Made by a program: the position numbers and the translations under genes
Notes under the pieces: model-generated
Database searches by the model: none
What the model saw: only the letters and a program-made list of their open reading frames with translations
What the model was told of the DNA's origin: nothing
Source of the DNA: Purshia tridentata
Taxonomy: Eukaryota; Streptophyta; Magnoliopsida; Rosales; Rosaceae
DNA: 64,000 nucleotides
Direction of reading: 5' to 3'
NCBI GenBank assembly: GCA_003254885.1
Contig: QANT01004276.1
Location: forward strand, 1 to 64,000
Part shown: one piece after another, positions 50,129-63,447 of the stretch
How the letters are laid out: each line of letters opens with the position of its first letter
Position numbering within the stretch: the stretch's first letter is position 1

Positions 50129-51559
50129 ATGGATTTGCTGGAGCTTTGGGCAATCTTTGGGCCAGGAGTCGCCGGCCTTGTTTTCGGCGCCGGATGGTGG
50201 TTTTGGGTCGACGCCGTCGTTTGCAGCCCCGTGAAGGTCTCCTTCGTCCACTACCTCCCTGGTCCGACCCGACCCCACCCAACTCAATCCCTCACACTCT
50301 GTGTAATTCTTAGGTTTTAAAGGTTTTTGATTCGGGGTCCGTGATTGGTGGTTTTGCAGGCATATTCGCGTCTCTGGCGGCGTTGATGTTTAATTGCGTT
50401 AAGAAGGAAGACATTGATTACTCTCCATACGAAGAGGGCGAGTGGAGGTAAGCAATTTTACCACTTTTTGTGCAACAGCTCAAAATAATGGCCAAATTGA
50501 ACTTATTGGCTGCTTCATGTAGTAGCATTTGTTCAATGTTTCAATCTTTATTCAGTTTCAGTGTGATTTTATTTTATTTTATTTTATTTGATTTGATTGT
50601 GTTTGATTGGTGTTCTTAATGTTATAGTTCAATATACTTGTTAGATGGTTTAACCTTTGTAAATCAAGCAATGAAGCAATTAGCCACAGATATGAAAAAT
50701 TAGATGATTCAATATTTGGCCTATATACTGATGCAAACATATTCTTATGCCTCTCTGTGACCTTGAATTCCTTGAGTACCCATTTGATAATTTCGTGCTC
50801 TAGCTTGTTAGAGTTCAATGTTTTTGTTGTTTGCTTTTTCAGAAATTGGTTCTAATCCTTCCTTGAATTGCAACAGGTTGAAGCTTTGGCTGTTCATTGC
50901 TTATGTTGTATCCTTTGTATCTCTAGCGGCATCAGTGGGTTTGCTAATACAGGATTCACTTGTGACAACTGGCCCTTCAATATGGACTGGAACTGCTGGT
51001 GTCTTGCAATCAGTTTTCGTGTTGATCAGGTAAAGTTGTCTTTCATGAAGCCCCACCCCATCTGTTTTTGAGATCTTTGTACGAGGTCACTCCTTATTGA
51101 TAAGCATGCAGTTATATTTTTGCTCTATGTTTTTCCAAAAAGAAATTTTTACTCCATTTATGTGTATATGTCTCGAGAATATTTCTAAGTCATGCAGGAA
51201 AATCTTTTGCCAAAAGCAGTCATTTCCCCTTGAAATTTATTTACTGTTATGCTTCTCAATAACTTCGATTTCAGCTATTGACTAACTAGAGTTGCTGGGT
51301 TGCTTTTTTAGAACAAAATAAATTGATATTAAAAAATGGTATTTTCTGCCACATTACTTACCCCTGGCAGTCTGAGGTGCACCCTAGACCCATGAACAAC
51401 ATCCCATTAATGGAATGCACACCTAGACATGAACATGCTTTGTGCACACATACAATTCTTTCAATACTTAAAAATACATTGCATACTGTTACCAGCTAGC
51501 TTAACCAAAATTTGGTCTCTTGCAGTGGGCTTATTTATTGGACTGCTCACCCGGAGTGA
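50129..51559 (+). CDS. TMEM50 / UPF0220-family membrane protein, 4 exons, 135 aa
   Basis: Exons 50129-50261, 50360-50447, 50877-51029 and 51526-51559, all in phase. The protein has about four membrane segments: LWAIFGPGVAGLVFGAGWWF, IFASLAALMFNCV, LKLWLFIAYVVSFVSLAASV and GTAGVLQSVFVLISGLIYW. The hydrophilic loop KKEDIDYSPYEEGEWR sits between segments two and three. Plant members of the family are about 135 aa, matching this length. Animal TMEM50A/B are ER or endosomal proteins of uncertain role (TMEM50B is linked to leptin-receptor-related complexes). The function in plants is unknown to me. It looks intact. Confidence 0.9.
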
Positions 51560-53371
51560 GTAGGGATGTACCAGCAGTACTTTTTCCTTTGGAAACTGCA
51601 TTTCACAAGTGAGGGAATCGCCTGAGCATGTGTGTGTGTATCATTTTACTTCTTCAAGTTGGACCAATGAGATGGAAAAATTGAATCGTAAATAGGCCTC
51701 CAATTTGAATTCCATGGATAACATGGAAGGTATTGTTAGCCTTTTGTAAATGAATATATTGTGCCAACAGTGTGGCTTAATTTGCTGAAACTAAGGCAAT
51801 GACTTTTCAGAACCTGAGTTTAGTTTGAGTTATGTCTTTTTCACATTAGTTCACAATCTGCCCATACGAGAGCTTATATGCATTCAATGACATGGTCATG
51901 GCACCAATTTTTTTCTGTTTTTTTTTTTCTGCATCCATTTCCCATGTTTTGGAATGAGTTCATTTTGTTGGGCAAGTAATGACATGCCCGAATGACAAAA
52001 AAGAACGTATTGTTGGCTAGATCCTGTAGGTCTTGGGCAAAAATCTCTATGAATTTGATGTGTTAATTCCTGATTACTTTTGATGATGTGATTGTAAAAG
52101 AACCCACATTCAGTCTGAAGATAATTTTCATCCGATGCATATGTTCTTATGTATTCCAATTGGTTACTAAGAAATTAAGATACTCATTATACCGCTTATT
52201 ATACCCAAACTATGCTTTTCCTTTCCTCTGGTTCTAACCTAAGCAGCTCATCACTTACTAATAACTAAAGGTGTCAAACAATTCAAGTCCGCACGGTTAT
52301 TTGACGATGTGAATAATAATGAACTACAAAAGCAATTGATGCTTATACTATATGATAACAACTCTTGGATTAAGAGATCGCCTACAAACAAACAACTTTG
52401 TTAATTAGTTTATGGTACATGATAGTATTAGCACATTATATTAGTTAACAGTAATACAATTTAACATATTATATTTTTATTATTTGAAACCAGCATTGTT
52501 CGAAACACTCCTAAACAAAACATAATTCTTCTACTTTTGAGATTCAACCTCAGCACGCAAAACCTACTTGCAGTTTTTGCATCATATTGTTTTTGTGATT
52601 CAGGATTGAGAAGTAAATTTGAAGCCATTGGGGGAAATGTTGGTACTTGAGACTTTTGAGTGTTTGTTTTGCAGTCAATTGTAGGAGTTGACCAATCTTG
52701 ATTCTCAACAGCGATTGCATTGGCAACTGCCAACACTTGATCATTGCTCCAACACATATTTGCTCACTTTTATAATGAGACCTCCAGATAGTGTAGAACA
52801 GGAAAAACAAGTTCTGGATTCAATTCTTCTATTTCATTATTCATATGTGATTAGGGCCATCAAAAATAACTAAAAACTCATCTAACCAAAATATTAATGA
52901 ATGATTGCAAGAACATTCATACTAATATGAACTAAGCTAAAAATAAACCCCTTTTGATTTCTTCTTTTCCGTAAAATTGACCAAAAACATCATAAGCTTT
53001 TTCTTGTAGAATTGAAACCCTCCTGAAAGAGTTAAAAAAAAAAANAAAAAAAAAAGAGAGAAAAAAAGGACCAAAATATCAATTTCTCATCATCTTCCAC
53101 TGCAGACAAAATAGCCCCTACCCTACCCTCTCCCAATAAAATTTTAAAACCTAAACAAAAACCATTTTAGGCAGACAGGATTGGGGCACCTGTAACTTAT
53201 TGCACTATTTGCAGGATGCAGAGTTGTATCCGGAACCCATTCTCTTCTTTCATACCAAACTCATCAGTTTTCCCATTTTCTTTTTTCCAAAAAAACAAAA
53301 GAGAAAAGAGACTAACCATCTGCCATCAAAAAATTGAAAATTCTTGGATCTATGTGTGAGGAAAAAGTAAA
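51560..53371. other. Convergent spacer between the TMEM50-like and vasculin-like genes
   Basis: 3' UTRs of the two genes plus AT-rich spacer. An A run with an N lies at 53045. The minus ORF 52461-52757 (MCWSNDQVLAVANAI) is not supported by any domain or splice context. Confidence 0.5.
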
Positions 53372-56300
53372 TCAAGCTTCAGACCCAGAGTCAGACGAGC
53401 TCACTTCAGACGAAGCTCCACCCAAATTAGTTGCATGAGATTCAGACAGCAATGAAAGCCTTGGCTGCATGCCTCGGCACAGTTTCAAAGATGGTCTTGA
53501 TTTCATCAACTGCGAAAGAAAGAGCATAAACACATAGTTTAGTGAACATGCATTTACAAATTGTTAAAACAGACTAGGTTCAACTGCAGAACCCTATTTG
53601 GCATACCAAATACTCATATAGAGACATTTACTCTTTTTTTTTTTTTTGGGGGGGGGGGNGCTACCCAACAACTGGGATATATAAACATATACATATCTAC
53701 AATTAGAATTCACACAAGGTTAAATATCAAAATAATAATACAATATTTTATCAGAAAATTTAATATAAAAATAATACTACAATACAAAACACCCAATTAG
53801 TTTCTTGAAAACAATGAGTTAAACAAATATTTAAATTTAGTTCTGCTGCCAATTCAATTCAGAGTGAGTTCTCAGCAAAGTAATTTGAAATGTGACTGAT
53901 CCAAAACTTGGAGACATCTAGATCAAAACTCTAGTGGAGCAAAGAAGAGTTCTATACCTTGTCATAAAATCCATTAATCTCTTCTTCTGTAAGACCATCA
54001 TCATCACCAAGATTTTCCTCCCATCCAAGAGATCGAAGGAAACGAGCCTCTTCCTCATCCGGATAAACTGCTGCACTGGGACCAGTATCAACCTCTTCAC
54101 AGATATCACCATTGGAAGTCACCTCTGCACCATTTTCAATAGTGTGAGGGTTCGCAGGATCACTGAATACTTCCCTAGTGATTTCACCAGATTTCTCCAT
54201 AGTGGATGATGAAATAATAGTGCCTGTATCTGGGAGAGTAATTGAACTGTTCATTGAGGTTTTCTTCTTTATGAGGTTGAAGAAATCATTCCGGCTCTGG
54301 ACTTGAGACAAAGAAGGTCTCTTTTCCAAACTGGAACCAGATTTCAGATCCAAGGCAGATACCTTACGCTCCAGAGATGAAAGCTTCGGGTTATTGGGGC
54401 TCCTTAAAGGAGCAGCTGCAACTGGAGGAGCAACAGCAAGTGAGCTATTTGCTGCTCTGCTGCTGGCATTATTTGTTGGGCTAGTAACATCCTTTGAAGA
54501 AGAGGAGACACCATTTTCCCAGACCGGTTTGAGAACAAGGAACTTCCCATGAGATGTCTTAGGTGCATCGGGCTTGACAGGCCCACCACGAAGAGATTGA
54601 TTGGCAAGGTGCAATTGAGAGGGCTGCTGCTGCCCACTCTTGACAGCTACATTCATTTCACCAGGTCTGGCTGTAGTTTTGGGCTTTGATTTATCAGAAG
54701 AATTGAGAACCTGAAAAGATATTAGAAGCTTGTTACAAGTAAATAAAAAGATAAAGGCTTCTCAAAAATGGTAAATTAGAAAATAAGAAGTGTTTTGTGT
54801 GCATGTATTTGTCTGGGTGTATTGTATCACAGAGAGTTTGGGTTACATTCCTTTGAAGCAGGAACTGCACTATCCAATTCCTTTCAAACTAGACAATTTC
54901 TTTTTTTACTACTTCTCAAACTTGACCATTGACATTAACTTAAAGATGCGCATGGGATACTGATAACTGATAACTCAATCACCAGTGTAAATCACAAAAC
55001 GTGACATAATTACCAAACAGTGTTCACAAATTTCAAACCAATACGGTGCACAATCAGCAACATAGAATAAGAAAGATGAATGTTTCTACTGAAGATATAA
55101 ACACTACGATCATCTTCATTGTATAAAAAGTACTAGAAAAATTGATAATACTCAGATGGAAGAATTTTCATTTCTTTCCCTTTTTGGTGTAAGCATCCAA
55201 GGAGTACACTGTTCATGCACCATCTCTTACCAGAAAAATTAAACAAGTATCCCATATTTCTTTCAGTTCCTAATTTATCAGGAGGAAATGGTATACTGTA
55301 ACGAATAGATGGAAACAGCACAATCTCCAATCACCCTAGTCAAGTAATGATCTCTCTTTCTCTCTAGAAGATGAACATAATGTGCTCCACCACCTACTCT
55401 AAAAGAAGCCCCTACATACATGGACCAACGACAAGAAAAGGGAAAAAAACAGAGGGGAGTAAAAAGGGGAGGTAGAAAATCTTAATACTAAAAACCAAAG
55501 ACTCTTATTTATAGACAACTGATTATCTTTCACTTCTCTAAACCATCTATCTATCACTCATTATTAAAGGCATTGTCTTCATCGATCAACAATTAAGTAA
55601 ACGAACCAAAACAAAAAATACCAAATAAAAAGGTGGAGATTATATTACAAGAAGTAATTATGGATAGCAAAAATCAAGTGACAAAGTAAGGCCTTCCTCC
55701 CATATCTAAATCTATGAAATACAAAGTAACCTCTTTCCATCAAATGTTTTCCTTCTGTACAAACAGTTTGAATCTATACCCATTGTCAGCCAAGCTGACC
55801 TGGAATGCAAGGTGCCAGCTTCCAGAAAATAAGTAGATCCCACCCACACTAAGCTACAAGATCACCTCAGCGAGTTTCCTTCTATAAATCTAAATTAGTA
55901 ATTGAAAAGTTACATTGTTTTATCATAAAATTAAACTGCTCAACTAGTCATTGTCAACAAATCTAAAATATCTGTCCCTTACTTTAGTTCAGACTAAGAA
56001 GAGGCCCAAGTATCTGAATCTGCTACTAGGCCAAACATACACCTCTTAACATTTATGACTAGTAAGGATGGTTCCATAATCACAAGGTAATTGTCTTAAA
56101 TAGAGCATCAATCCAACAAAATTCTGTCTTGACCTCTTTCATACACCTCTGTGCAAAAGTTGAGATCATGCAGTTTAATGTCAACAATGGTGAATAACCT
56201 ATATTATTGAAATAGGATAAAAAACCTACAAGAATAAAATAATACAAAAATCTAATACAACCTCCTGCAAAGACATGCTCTTTAGCTCACTTGAAATATC

Positions 56301-57743
56301 ATTAATTGAATTTTGTTTGTTGATCTCACAATTTGGTTATTTAACTAAATTCCTTATTCCTTGATGCGAATTAGGTAAACTATATAAATACTCAAGAAGA
56401 GTAAGCAAATAATCTTTAATTACAAAAATGACATGCTAAATATTATTGCTAACACCTGTCTAATAAGTTACAATTCATAAGTTTAACTGCCATCAAACAA
56501 GCTCATGCAAACATCAGCAGAATTCCACTTACTGAAGCTTTGGGCATTGAAGGTGTCACAGGTATTAATTGCCTCGATTGCTTGATAGCCAACTCCTCAA
56601 GCCTTTGTGTCTTGATAGACAACTACACAAGAAAATTTTTCGTTAGATCAGCCACAGGTACACATTGTTCAAATACCATGAGGCAAAAACAACCTCTCAG
56701 TTACCTGGGGAACAGTGCGAGCTCGTGCTGGAGCTTGAGTTAATGCTTCAGCCATGTTAAGACCAGCCGTTGCAACTGAAGCCCCAGAAGATGAAGTAAC
56801 AGCAGGAGCTGATTGAACAGAAAAAGATCCTGAGCTACTGTTTCCAATTACGGAAGGCACCTCTACCAGCGCGGATGTCCATCCTTCCCCCCCAATTAAA
56901 GCTGAATTGCCAACAGGCAGGCTCTGAACAGCTGTGCTAAATCCAGGAGATGGAACTCTTCCAATATCAGGCACAACTTGCCTTTCTTCAGTCCCTAGTG
57001 AGGGGAAATCCTTATCAAACACGACCTTCTGAGTACCAACTCCAACTCCAACCCCAGAAAGGACACCATTGCCATTGTTATGATTGCTGCTGCTACAAAG
57101 TTTCGAGTCAATAGCAGATCTTCGGGGCAAAAGCTCACTCTGCTTCCTGGACACCATAGACTGAGAACGCCGCAAAGGATCCTTCTCAACCCTATTGGCA
57201 AAAATGTTTCCCAGAGGGTCAGAACAGTCACGGTCCCAATGGTCTCCAAAATTTAATCTCTCTTTTTCCTTTTCACGGTCCTTATCACGGTTGCTTCTGT
57301 TAAAACTACTGTAAGCATGCTTTGCAGAACCATTACTAGAACTTCTCCGGGAATTGGAGGAGGAAGACCGGTCTAGAAAAGCAGAACGAGGAGTATCAAA
57401 ATCAGTTAAGCCCTTTGATGTTCTATTTCTCATAGCCAAGGAAGGAGCATCTACATAAGAATTACAAAGCAGTCATGATACTTGCATAACATTAAAACAT
57501 AATCTAAATCAACGGATATACCCACAAATTTCATAACAATAGGTGCCTCCACAATATGTATGTGTGTGCATGTGTGCATGTGTTAAAATCAACGGAAAAT
57601 ATTGCGTATATAAAACTTAAAAAGCAAGAAGTACCTGAGTGAGAAGAAGGTGATGCAAAATGGTGGGCTGAACTGCCACCCCCAGTAACACTTCCTGTAC
57701 TTCTCAACCATTCTGGAACTAAGGTGGGTTCACTTCTTTCCAT
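53372..57743 (-). CDS. Plant vasculin (GPBP1)-like serine-rich protein, 5 exons, 611 aa
   Basis: Exons in transcript order: 57743-57635, 57450-56705, 56622-56533, 54710-53958 and 53509-53372. The start MERSEPTLVPEWL is the first ATG in frame. The protein is mostly disordered (Ser/Asn/Pro-rich) with conserved islands: LVPEWLRSTG near the N-terminus, a basic-acidic NRDKDREKEKERLNFGDHW stretch, FDKDFPSLG (about 182-190), HGKFLVLKPVWENG (369-382), RNDFFNLIKKK (455-465) and EEEARFLRSLGWEE with LTEEEINGF (about 534-563). This order parallels animal vasculin: AWLNFP, AEDFPSL, MLVIKKG, EFLKALKR, then a C-terminal LLKEMGWQE..LTEDEM. Vasculin/GPBP1 is a GC-rich promoter-binding nuclear factor. Assignment is by motif order and is not proven. 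The C-terminus is Ser-rich acidic (SSEVSSSDSGSEA). Confidence 0.8.
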
Positions 57744-58760
57744 AAGGAGCACTGAACATGATCAGCTATAATAACAGAAACACTTCTCACCTTCTTCACC
57801 GCCTCTACCCTTTCACCAAAATTTATTATACTTCGACAAAGAGCTACTAAGTTTCAGTCCTATAATAGTCCTACCTTTCTCCTCAACAATCAATCTTGCT
57901 TCACAATCAACCCCGATAAGAAACTCACTGCCACTACTCCAAATGCAATCAAATAGAATTACAGCTAGATGGGCTATCCTATATATCAGAACTACGGTTT
58001 GCCTCTGCCAAAATTATCAAATAAAATATCCACACAGTTGTGTACCCAGAGGGTACTCGTCTATATAGAATCTCCAAAGTCTAAACCAGGTCCAAGTTTT
58101 CTTCTCCTTACACAACCAATCTTGCTTCACAATCACTGCCAATTAATCAAGTAAACACTCTTCCGATATTATCACGAACCAAATGGGTTATTCTCTATCT
58201 ACCAGAACTACCGCTTAGAAACAGAAACATATTTTCACCAAAGTGTGAACCCAAAGCATGAAGACAAGGGCTAATGGCAAGAACAAGGTGTATGACTTTG
58301 ATTACAATGGTATTGAGAAAAAAAACTAAAACAGAGAAAATAAAAGGAAAATATGTCTACGCCTCCATCTCCAATTAAAAGATGGACTTGCAGAAGAAAA
58401 TTTGCACACTCAGAAGACCCTCATCTTCAAGCCCAACATACGAAGAAGCAATAGGAGTGCGTAACTATGGCAAAAATGAAAAATGACCCACAATTCTCGC
58501 ACAAGAATTCACACCCATCAAACAGTTCAATCAGACAGAGAGAACAACAACAAAAAACCCTAGGCGACGACAAAAATCAGGGAGTGAACGCCGAGTAAAT
58601 GCGCTAAAATAGAAACCCTAGCACATATGTCTGTGTAACTCCCAAGACCTAGGATTTGCAGAGAGGCCAAAATTATCAGACCACAACAATAAGAGAGAGA
58701 GAGAAAGCGAGTGAGGGAGAGAGAACTAACCCTAGCCCGCAGTGATTGTGACGATTAAGC
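57744..58760 (-). promoter_or_regulatory. Probable 5' UTR intron of the vasculin-like gene
   Basis: On the minus strand, an acceptor-like TCATGTTCAG lies about 12 bases before the start codon. A donor-like CTAGG|GTTAGT lies near 58731, just after a GC-richer first-exon-like segment (58735-59060). The ~975-base interval between them is AT-rich with no ORF. This suggests a leader intron, which I infer from splice signals alone. Confidence 0.45.
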
Positions 58761-58849
58761 CAAAACGTAACCGTTTTGATAACCGCCGCCCAGTATATTC
58801 TCTCCTATTGAAAACAATGCGTTTCAGAGATACAGAGAGTTTTCAAAGT

Positions 58850-58991
58850 CTCTCACAGAGAGAGCGAAACACAGAAAGAGAGAGAGACAGAGACAGAGAC
58901 AAAGGATTGGAGACGAAGAATGGGGTTAGAGTCTGAGAGTCTGAGTCTGAAATAGGGTTTTGTTTGTTGTTTGTGCGAGGAGAGGAGACTG

Positions 58992-59024
<33 letters not shown>

Positions 59025-59030
59025 TGAATT
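58850..59030 (-). repeat. GA/CT-rich tracts in the vasculin-like promoter/leader
   Basis: Several short GA microsatellites (58858-58902 and 58991-59023 on the plus strand). On the transcribed strand they are CT-rich, typical of plant core promoters and leaders. Confidence 0.6.
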
Positions 59031-59199
59031 TGGGTTTGGGTGAGAGGAAGCGAGGGTGTGTGCAATTTGTGTTAGTTTTGGACACTGGGGAATGAAACGT
59101 ATGAAGAACAAGCTCTTCTTCTTTAGGTAAAATCAAAATTATATTTCATAACTTTATATTTTTTTATCAAAATCCAAATTAATACTTAATTTAATATTC

Positions 59200-59800
59200 T
59201 TGGCCTCCCAATATTGAAATTATATTATTTTTATTTTATTTTATCGTATTATATATGGTCTATCATTTGTGTTGCATTGGCATCTATGGACTATAATCTT
59301 GACCTGTATATAAGTCTCTGGTATAGTGGTATGCTGTGTGGAGGCTACCTGGTAGGCTGGTACTACAGGTAATACATAGATGGATGTGTGGGTCTATGAA
59401 CGTCTTTAATAATAAATTAATGACCTTTGTGTTATCAATTAACCTTACCATTAAGGAATGAAATTGAAGATAACAAATTGCAATTGCCATAATTCCATTT
59501 CTTGACAAATCAATATAACAAGTTTCTATACATCCTTTTAAGTCATTTTATTTACTTTTCATATATATATATATATGTATATCAATATAAATGAATAACT
59601 TTCATGTTTCTTGACATTTTTGTTAGTTCAAAAATGTTTTATTTATAAATTAGTATAATGTGATGCTTATATTAAATAAAGATAAAACGGCAAAGTAAAA
59701 AATTTGTAAACTTTTTTAACGAAAAAATACATTTGTACTCATTAACTAAGTTGTTATCATTAACTCCGACTACTATTTATGTCCACTTGTTTACTTCTCA
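59200..59800. repeat. Dispersed direct duplication, copy 1
   Basis: Shares GGCCTCCCAA.ATTG, ATATGGTCTATCAT, TATGCTGTGTGGAGGCTACC, ATAGATGGATGTGTGGG and TCTATACATCCT with 60305-60740 in the same order. The copies are about 75-80% alike by eye, with indels, so the duplication is old. Confidence 0.75.
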
Positions 59801-60304
59801 TCACCTTCCCTTTTTGTATTACAAGCGTGTAACCTTTACTTATATTACACGTGCATGTGTGTGTATGTGTGAAAGAGAATAATCTCTTCTTATGTATTTG
59901 ATACGATTTGTTGTTGTAACGCTTTGAACAAGAATAATACATTTTAGTAACAAAAATAAGTATATATAATAAATATGCATCTAGATATGATTTTACTTAT
60001 TAAAAAATAAATTATAACTTGTAATTTATAATTATCCTTTCAAGTTCTCCAATTATTAATCTGCATATGAAGATCATAAATTCATAATTCTACTTTTCGA
60101 GTAACATATATATACGATCATTCAATACAATTATGATTTTTTGGTAAAATTGAGACATGATCCTATTTGATCTTCAAATTGAAATATGAGCAAATCATGA
60201 GAACTATTCGTGACATTTGACCTTAAAATCAGTACTCTTTGATCTCTCTCTCTCTCTCACTCCCCCCTCCCTTTTTTTCTTTTGAGAAAGGGTGTTGCGC
60301 CATT

Positions 60305-60740
60305 TGGCCTCCCAAAATTGGAATTATAATATTTCTTTATATGGTCTATCATCTGTGGTCTGTGGACTGTAAGCTATTAAGCTCGACTGGTATGTCTCCC
60401 GTATGCTGTGTGGAGGCTACCCGGTAACCATCCTTATATTATAGATGGATGTGTGGGCCTATTAGCATCTTTAATAGTGACCTTGGTAATATTATCCAAT
60501 TGACCATACCATTTTAGAAGAAAAAAAAAAAAAAGGAGGACCAAAGTGTCTATACATCCTCTTAAATTTCCACGTATAAAATATCGTTACGATGTGATAT
60601 TAATATTAAATACAACAGTAAAATAAAAAAATTATATACATGTCTTTAATGAGAACAAATATATTTTCACTCATTACCAAAACAGTTATTATTAATTACA
60701 ACTTTTGCTTTTTCCTATCCATCACCTAAAGTGTCTTTTG
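60305..60740. repeat. Dispersed direct duplication, copy 2
   Basis: Counterpart of the block at 59200-59800, offset about 1.1 kb. The segment between the copies (59800-60300) is unrelated AT-rich DNA with a CT microsatellite at 60243-60260. Neither copy is coding. Confidence 0.75.
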
Positions 60741-63040
60741 CATCGGACATGATATGTTGTTCAATCGCAAAATATATCTCAACACCAAAAAACAAAATTT
60801 ACATATTAAATAAGGGAATTTTAAAAAATTAGCCCCCTTTGACCTTTCTTTTACACCACATTTATTTTCGTAGTTGAGAAAAGTGTAGTTTAAAAGACAA
60901 AAGCCATGGATGTATGATCCATAGTACTCCTCATAGTTAATGTATTTATGCACACCAACAAAAATTTTCAGAGTGAGGATTTGGATAAACCTTCACAACT
61001 GGTATATTAGAACTATGATGGAAAACTTTGGGACTATATTCCTTATTGTGACCTCCATGTTAACATCACATACATATATTGTAAATTTCTTTAATCTTTT
61101 GACTTGCTTCTATTTATGGGTTATGACGGAGTGAGGGGCTAGTTCAGTCTAAATTTAATTGAAAAAACATGAGCTCAATTCGAGCATATTTCCTTAACTA
61201 GTCCATATAAGTTCAAATTTTAAGTTAGATTTAGGATTTATGAGTTTGATTGTTTATGTATAAAATGCACCACTTCACTATTGTTGGCATTTTTCCATGT
61301 AATTCTTTTTTTTCAAATTTAAATTTGCAAGTATCTATTTGGTTGTTGCTAATAAGTAATGGTTTTATCATTAGCTTATGTAACCATCTTTTTCAATATA
61401 AATTTGTTTTCATAATTATTAACTAATAGTATGAGAGGAGTGTTGTTATGGATCAAAATGCAATTGACTCTGAAGCCTTATTATCTAATATTTTAGATAT
61501 TTGATAGTATTGCGAACAATAAAAATAGTTCCTTACTCACTATTAGTTTCTTCCTATATCTCACTTCCTTATAGTTGATAAATTAATCAAACAATAAAAT
61601 TGGAGTTTGGTCTCCCGTTATCAAACTAACATTGGAGTATCTTTTGAGTAGTCTCTCGTTATTCTTAAAAAATAAAATTGCTAAAGATTGTACATTAGTA
61701 GTAGTATTCAAAAAATTTATCACATATTTAATGTGTTTAAGCGTTGGTACTTTTAGCCCCGGCAAAAGAAAAAACCGTTAGATATTTTATTCTTATTTTC
61801 ATTCTAAAGATGTGCTAATGATCATTCAATTCTTACCTATATATGAACATGATATAAATGTGACAACAAAAATATGTACTTAAATGATTCAAACTGTCTA
61901 TTTTCTAATTTGAAATTTTTTAACTTATAAAATATCACCTCATGGATTTCAAGCCTCTTTCAAATCTCATAAAATATATTAGTGTAATAATATTTATTTT
62001 CACAATGTTAATTTTATCTAATTGCCACCGTTATTCGGTATTCATTCATAGTGTGTATCCAAATTAATGTGTCAATTTGTCAACCCTTGCTATTTACAAA
62101 AACATAAAATAAGGCTTAATAGCCATTTGGCCCCCAACTATAACATGGTATCAAATTGCATCACAAAAAATTGGTTAATTTACCCCTTAAACTTTAAAAT
62201 TAGGCCAATGTGGCAAATTTCATCAATTCCATGAGATTTCATCCATATTTTAGTCCAAATACATGTCATGTGACATGTGCTGAGAGTAAATGAACAAGTC
62301 ATGCCTAAACATGCCTAAAACAAAATGAACAAGTCATGTGACATGTGTTGTAACAACAAACTCTTATTATGGCTTCATAATAATAAAGATTCATTCTTCA
62401 CCGTGTTTCACTATTTAAATTTAATATTTTTCTTTAAATTATAAGATAAGTAGCTCATCTCATGTCATTTATATAAGTGATGGGATAACACTCCATTCAT
62501 CGATACACCCACTATGGAGCATTAGTAAGTTTTAGTTATATGATATATCAAAGTACAAAATATAGATAACAAAACTTTAAGATTTTAAAGCCATTCAGTA
62601 TACATTTAAACAGTAATTATAAACAAAATTAGAGATTAGTAATATATCATTTTTTTAGTGGGTTTGTCTTTGATATAATAGTAAATTAATAATCATATTT
62701 AATAGGATAAATCCATACTTTTTCTTAAAATCGAAATGAGTGAAAATTTTAATCAACCATTTATAGTATGTGCACAGTGCACTTAAGCTATTTACTCTAC
62801 CAATTTGTTTTTTCCTTCCAGAGGAAGGGGTGATACCCTTATGCCTTTCACAAGCCATTCCTCTAACTGTCCCTGCCTCCCTCGGCCTTCCATTTGTGGG
62901 GTCTTTGAGTGCTCACTGTGTATTGGTGACAGTATATATCACTTAAATACAGTTATAAATTTGGTCAAAAAAAAAAAATACAGTTATAAATTTATACTCA
63001 ATTATTTAGGTTTTTCCTAAACGTAGGGCGTACGATTAAA
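60741..63040. other. AT-rich intergenic region, no gene seen
   Basis: 62110-62345 resembles one half of a MITE (GGCTTAATAGCCATTTGG start), but no matching inverted end is visible. ORFs in this interval are AT-driven. A short repeat (ATACAGTTATAAATTT) occurs twice at 62948-62994. Confidence 0.5.
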
Positions 63041-63362
63041 AATATGCGCGCCTTCGCAGACAAACACAAAAGTACTAGAGATGTCACTGTCAAAAGTGGG
63101 TCCCACTCATCGACCCGTACATCGTCCACGTGGCACCGCGTTTTTCTCTTCTCTCTCCTCGTTCGACGGCGTTTACCAGTCTCAAAAGTCCCACACTCTT
63201 GCATTTTTCACCTCTCGGTTCAACCATTTCGCCTCTCCTCTCTCGGTCAGCGTCTTTTCCCAAACCCCAAACACCAAACCAAACCTCTCCATTTTCTCGC
63301 TTAATTTTCTTGGCAACCAAGCAGAAAAACAACGCAGACCACGCTTACTGTTCGGATTGAAT

Positions 63363-63383
63363 ATGCAGAGGTTAAAAATTTAG
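63363..63383 (+). CDS. Upstream ORF 1 of the MEKK1-like gene (MQRLKI)
   Basis: A six-codon ORF in the presumed leader. It ends in TAG directly abutting the ATG of the next uORF. Relevant only if transcription starts upstream of 63363, which the CT-rich region at 63120-63300 makes plausible. Confidence 0.35.
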   Translation: MQRLKI

Positions 63384-63431
63384 ATGGATTTAGCTCTCTA
63401 TGCATCACCTACCTCGATTTTTCTCTCATAG
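63384..63431 (+). CDS. Upstream ORF 2 of the MEKK1-like gene (15 codons)
   Basis: Begins ATGG immediately after the stop of uORF 1 and ends 16 bases before the main start codon. It encodes MDLALYASPTSIFLS. Conservation cannot be judged here. Confidence 0.35.
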   Translation: MDLALYASPTSIFLS

Positions 63432-63447
63432 CAAGGGAACTAAGGCC

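Noticed and set aside
52461-52757. Minus-strand ORF beginning MCWSNDQVLAVANAI as a possible gene or gag-like remnant
   Set aside because: No recognisable domain, no second exon with matching phase, and it lies in a convergent AT-rich spacer.
62110-62345. Complete MITE beginning GGCTTAATAGCCATTTGG
   Set aside because: Only one end looks like a known terminus; no inverted partner or target duplication was found.
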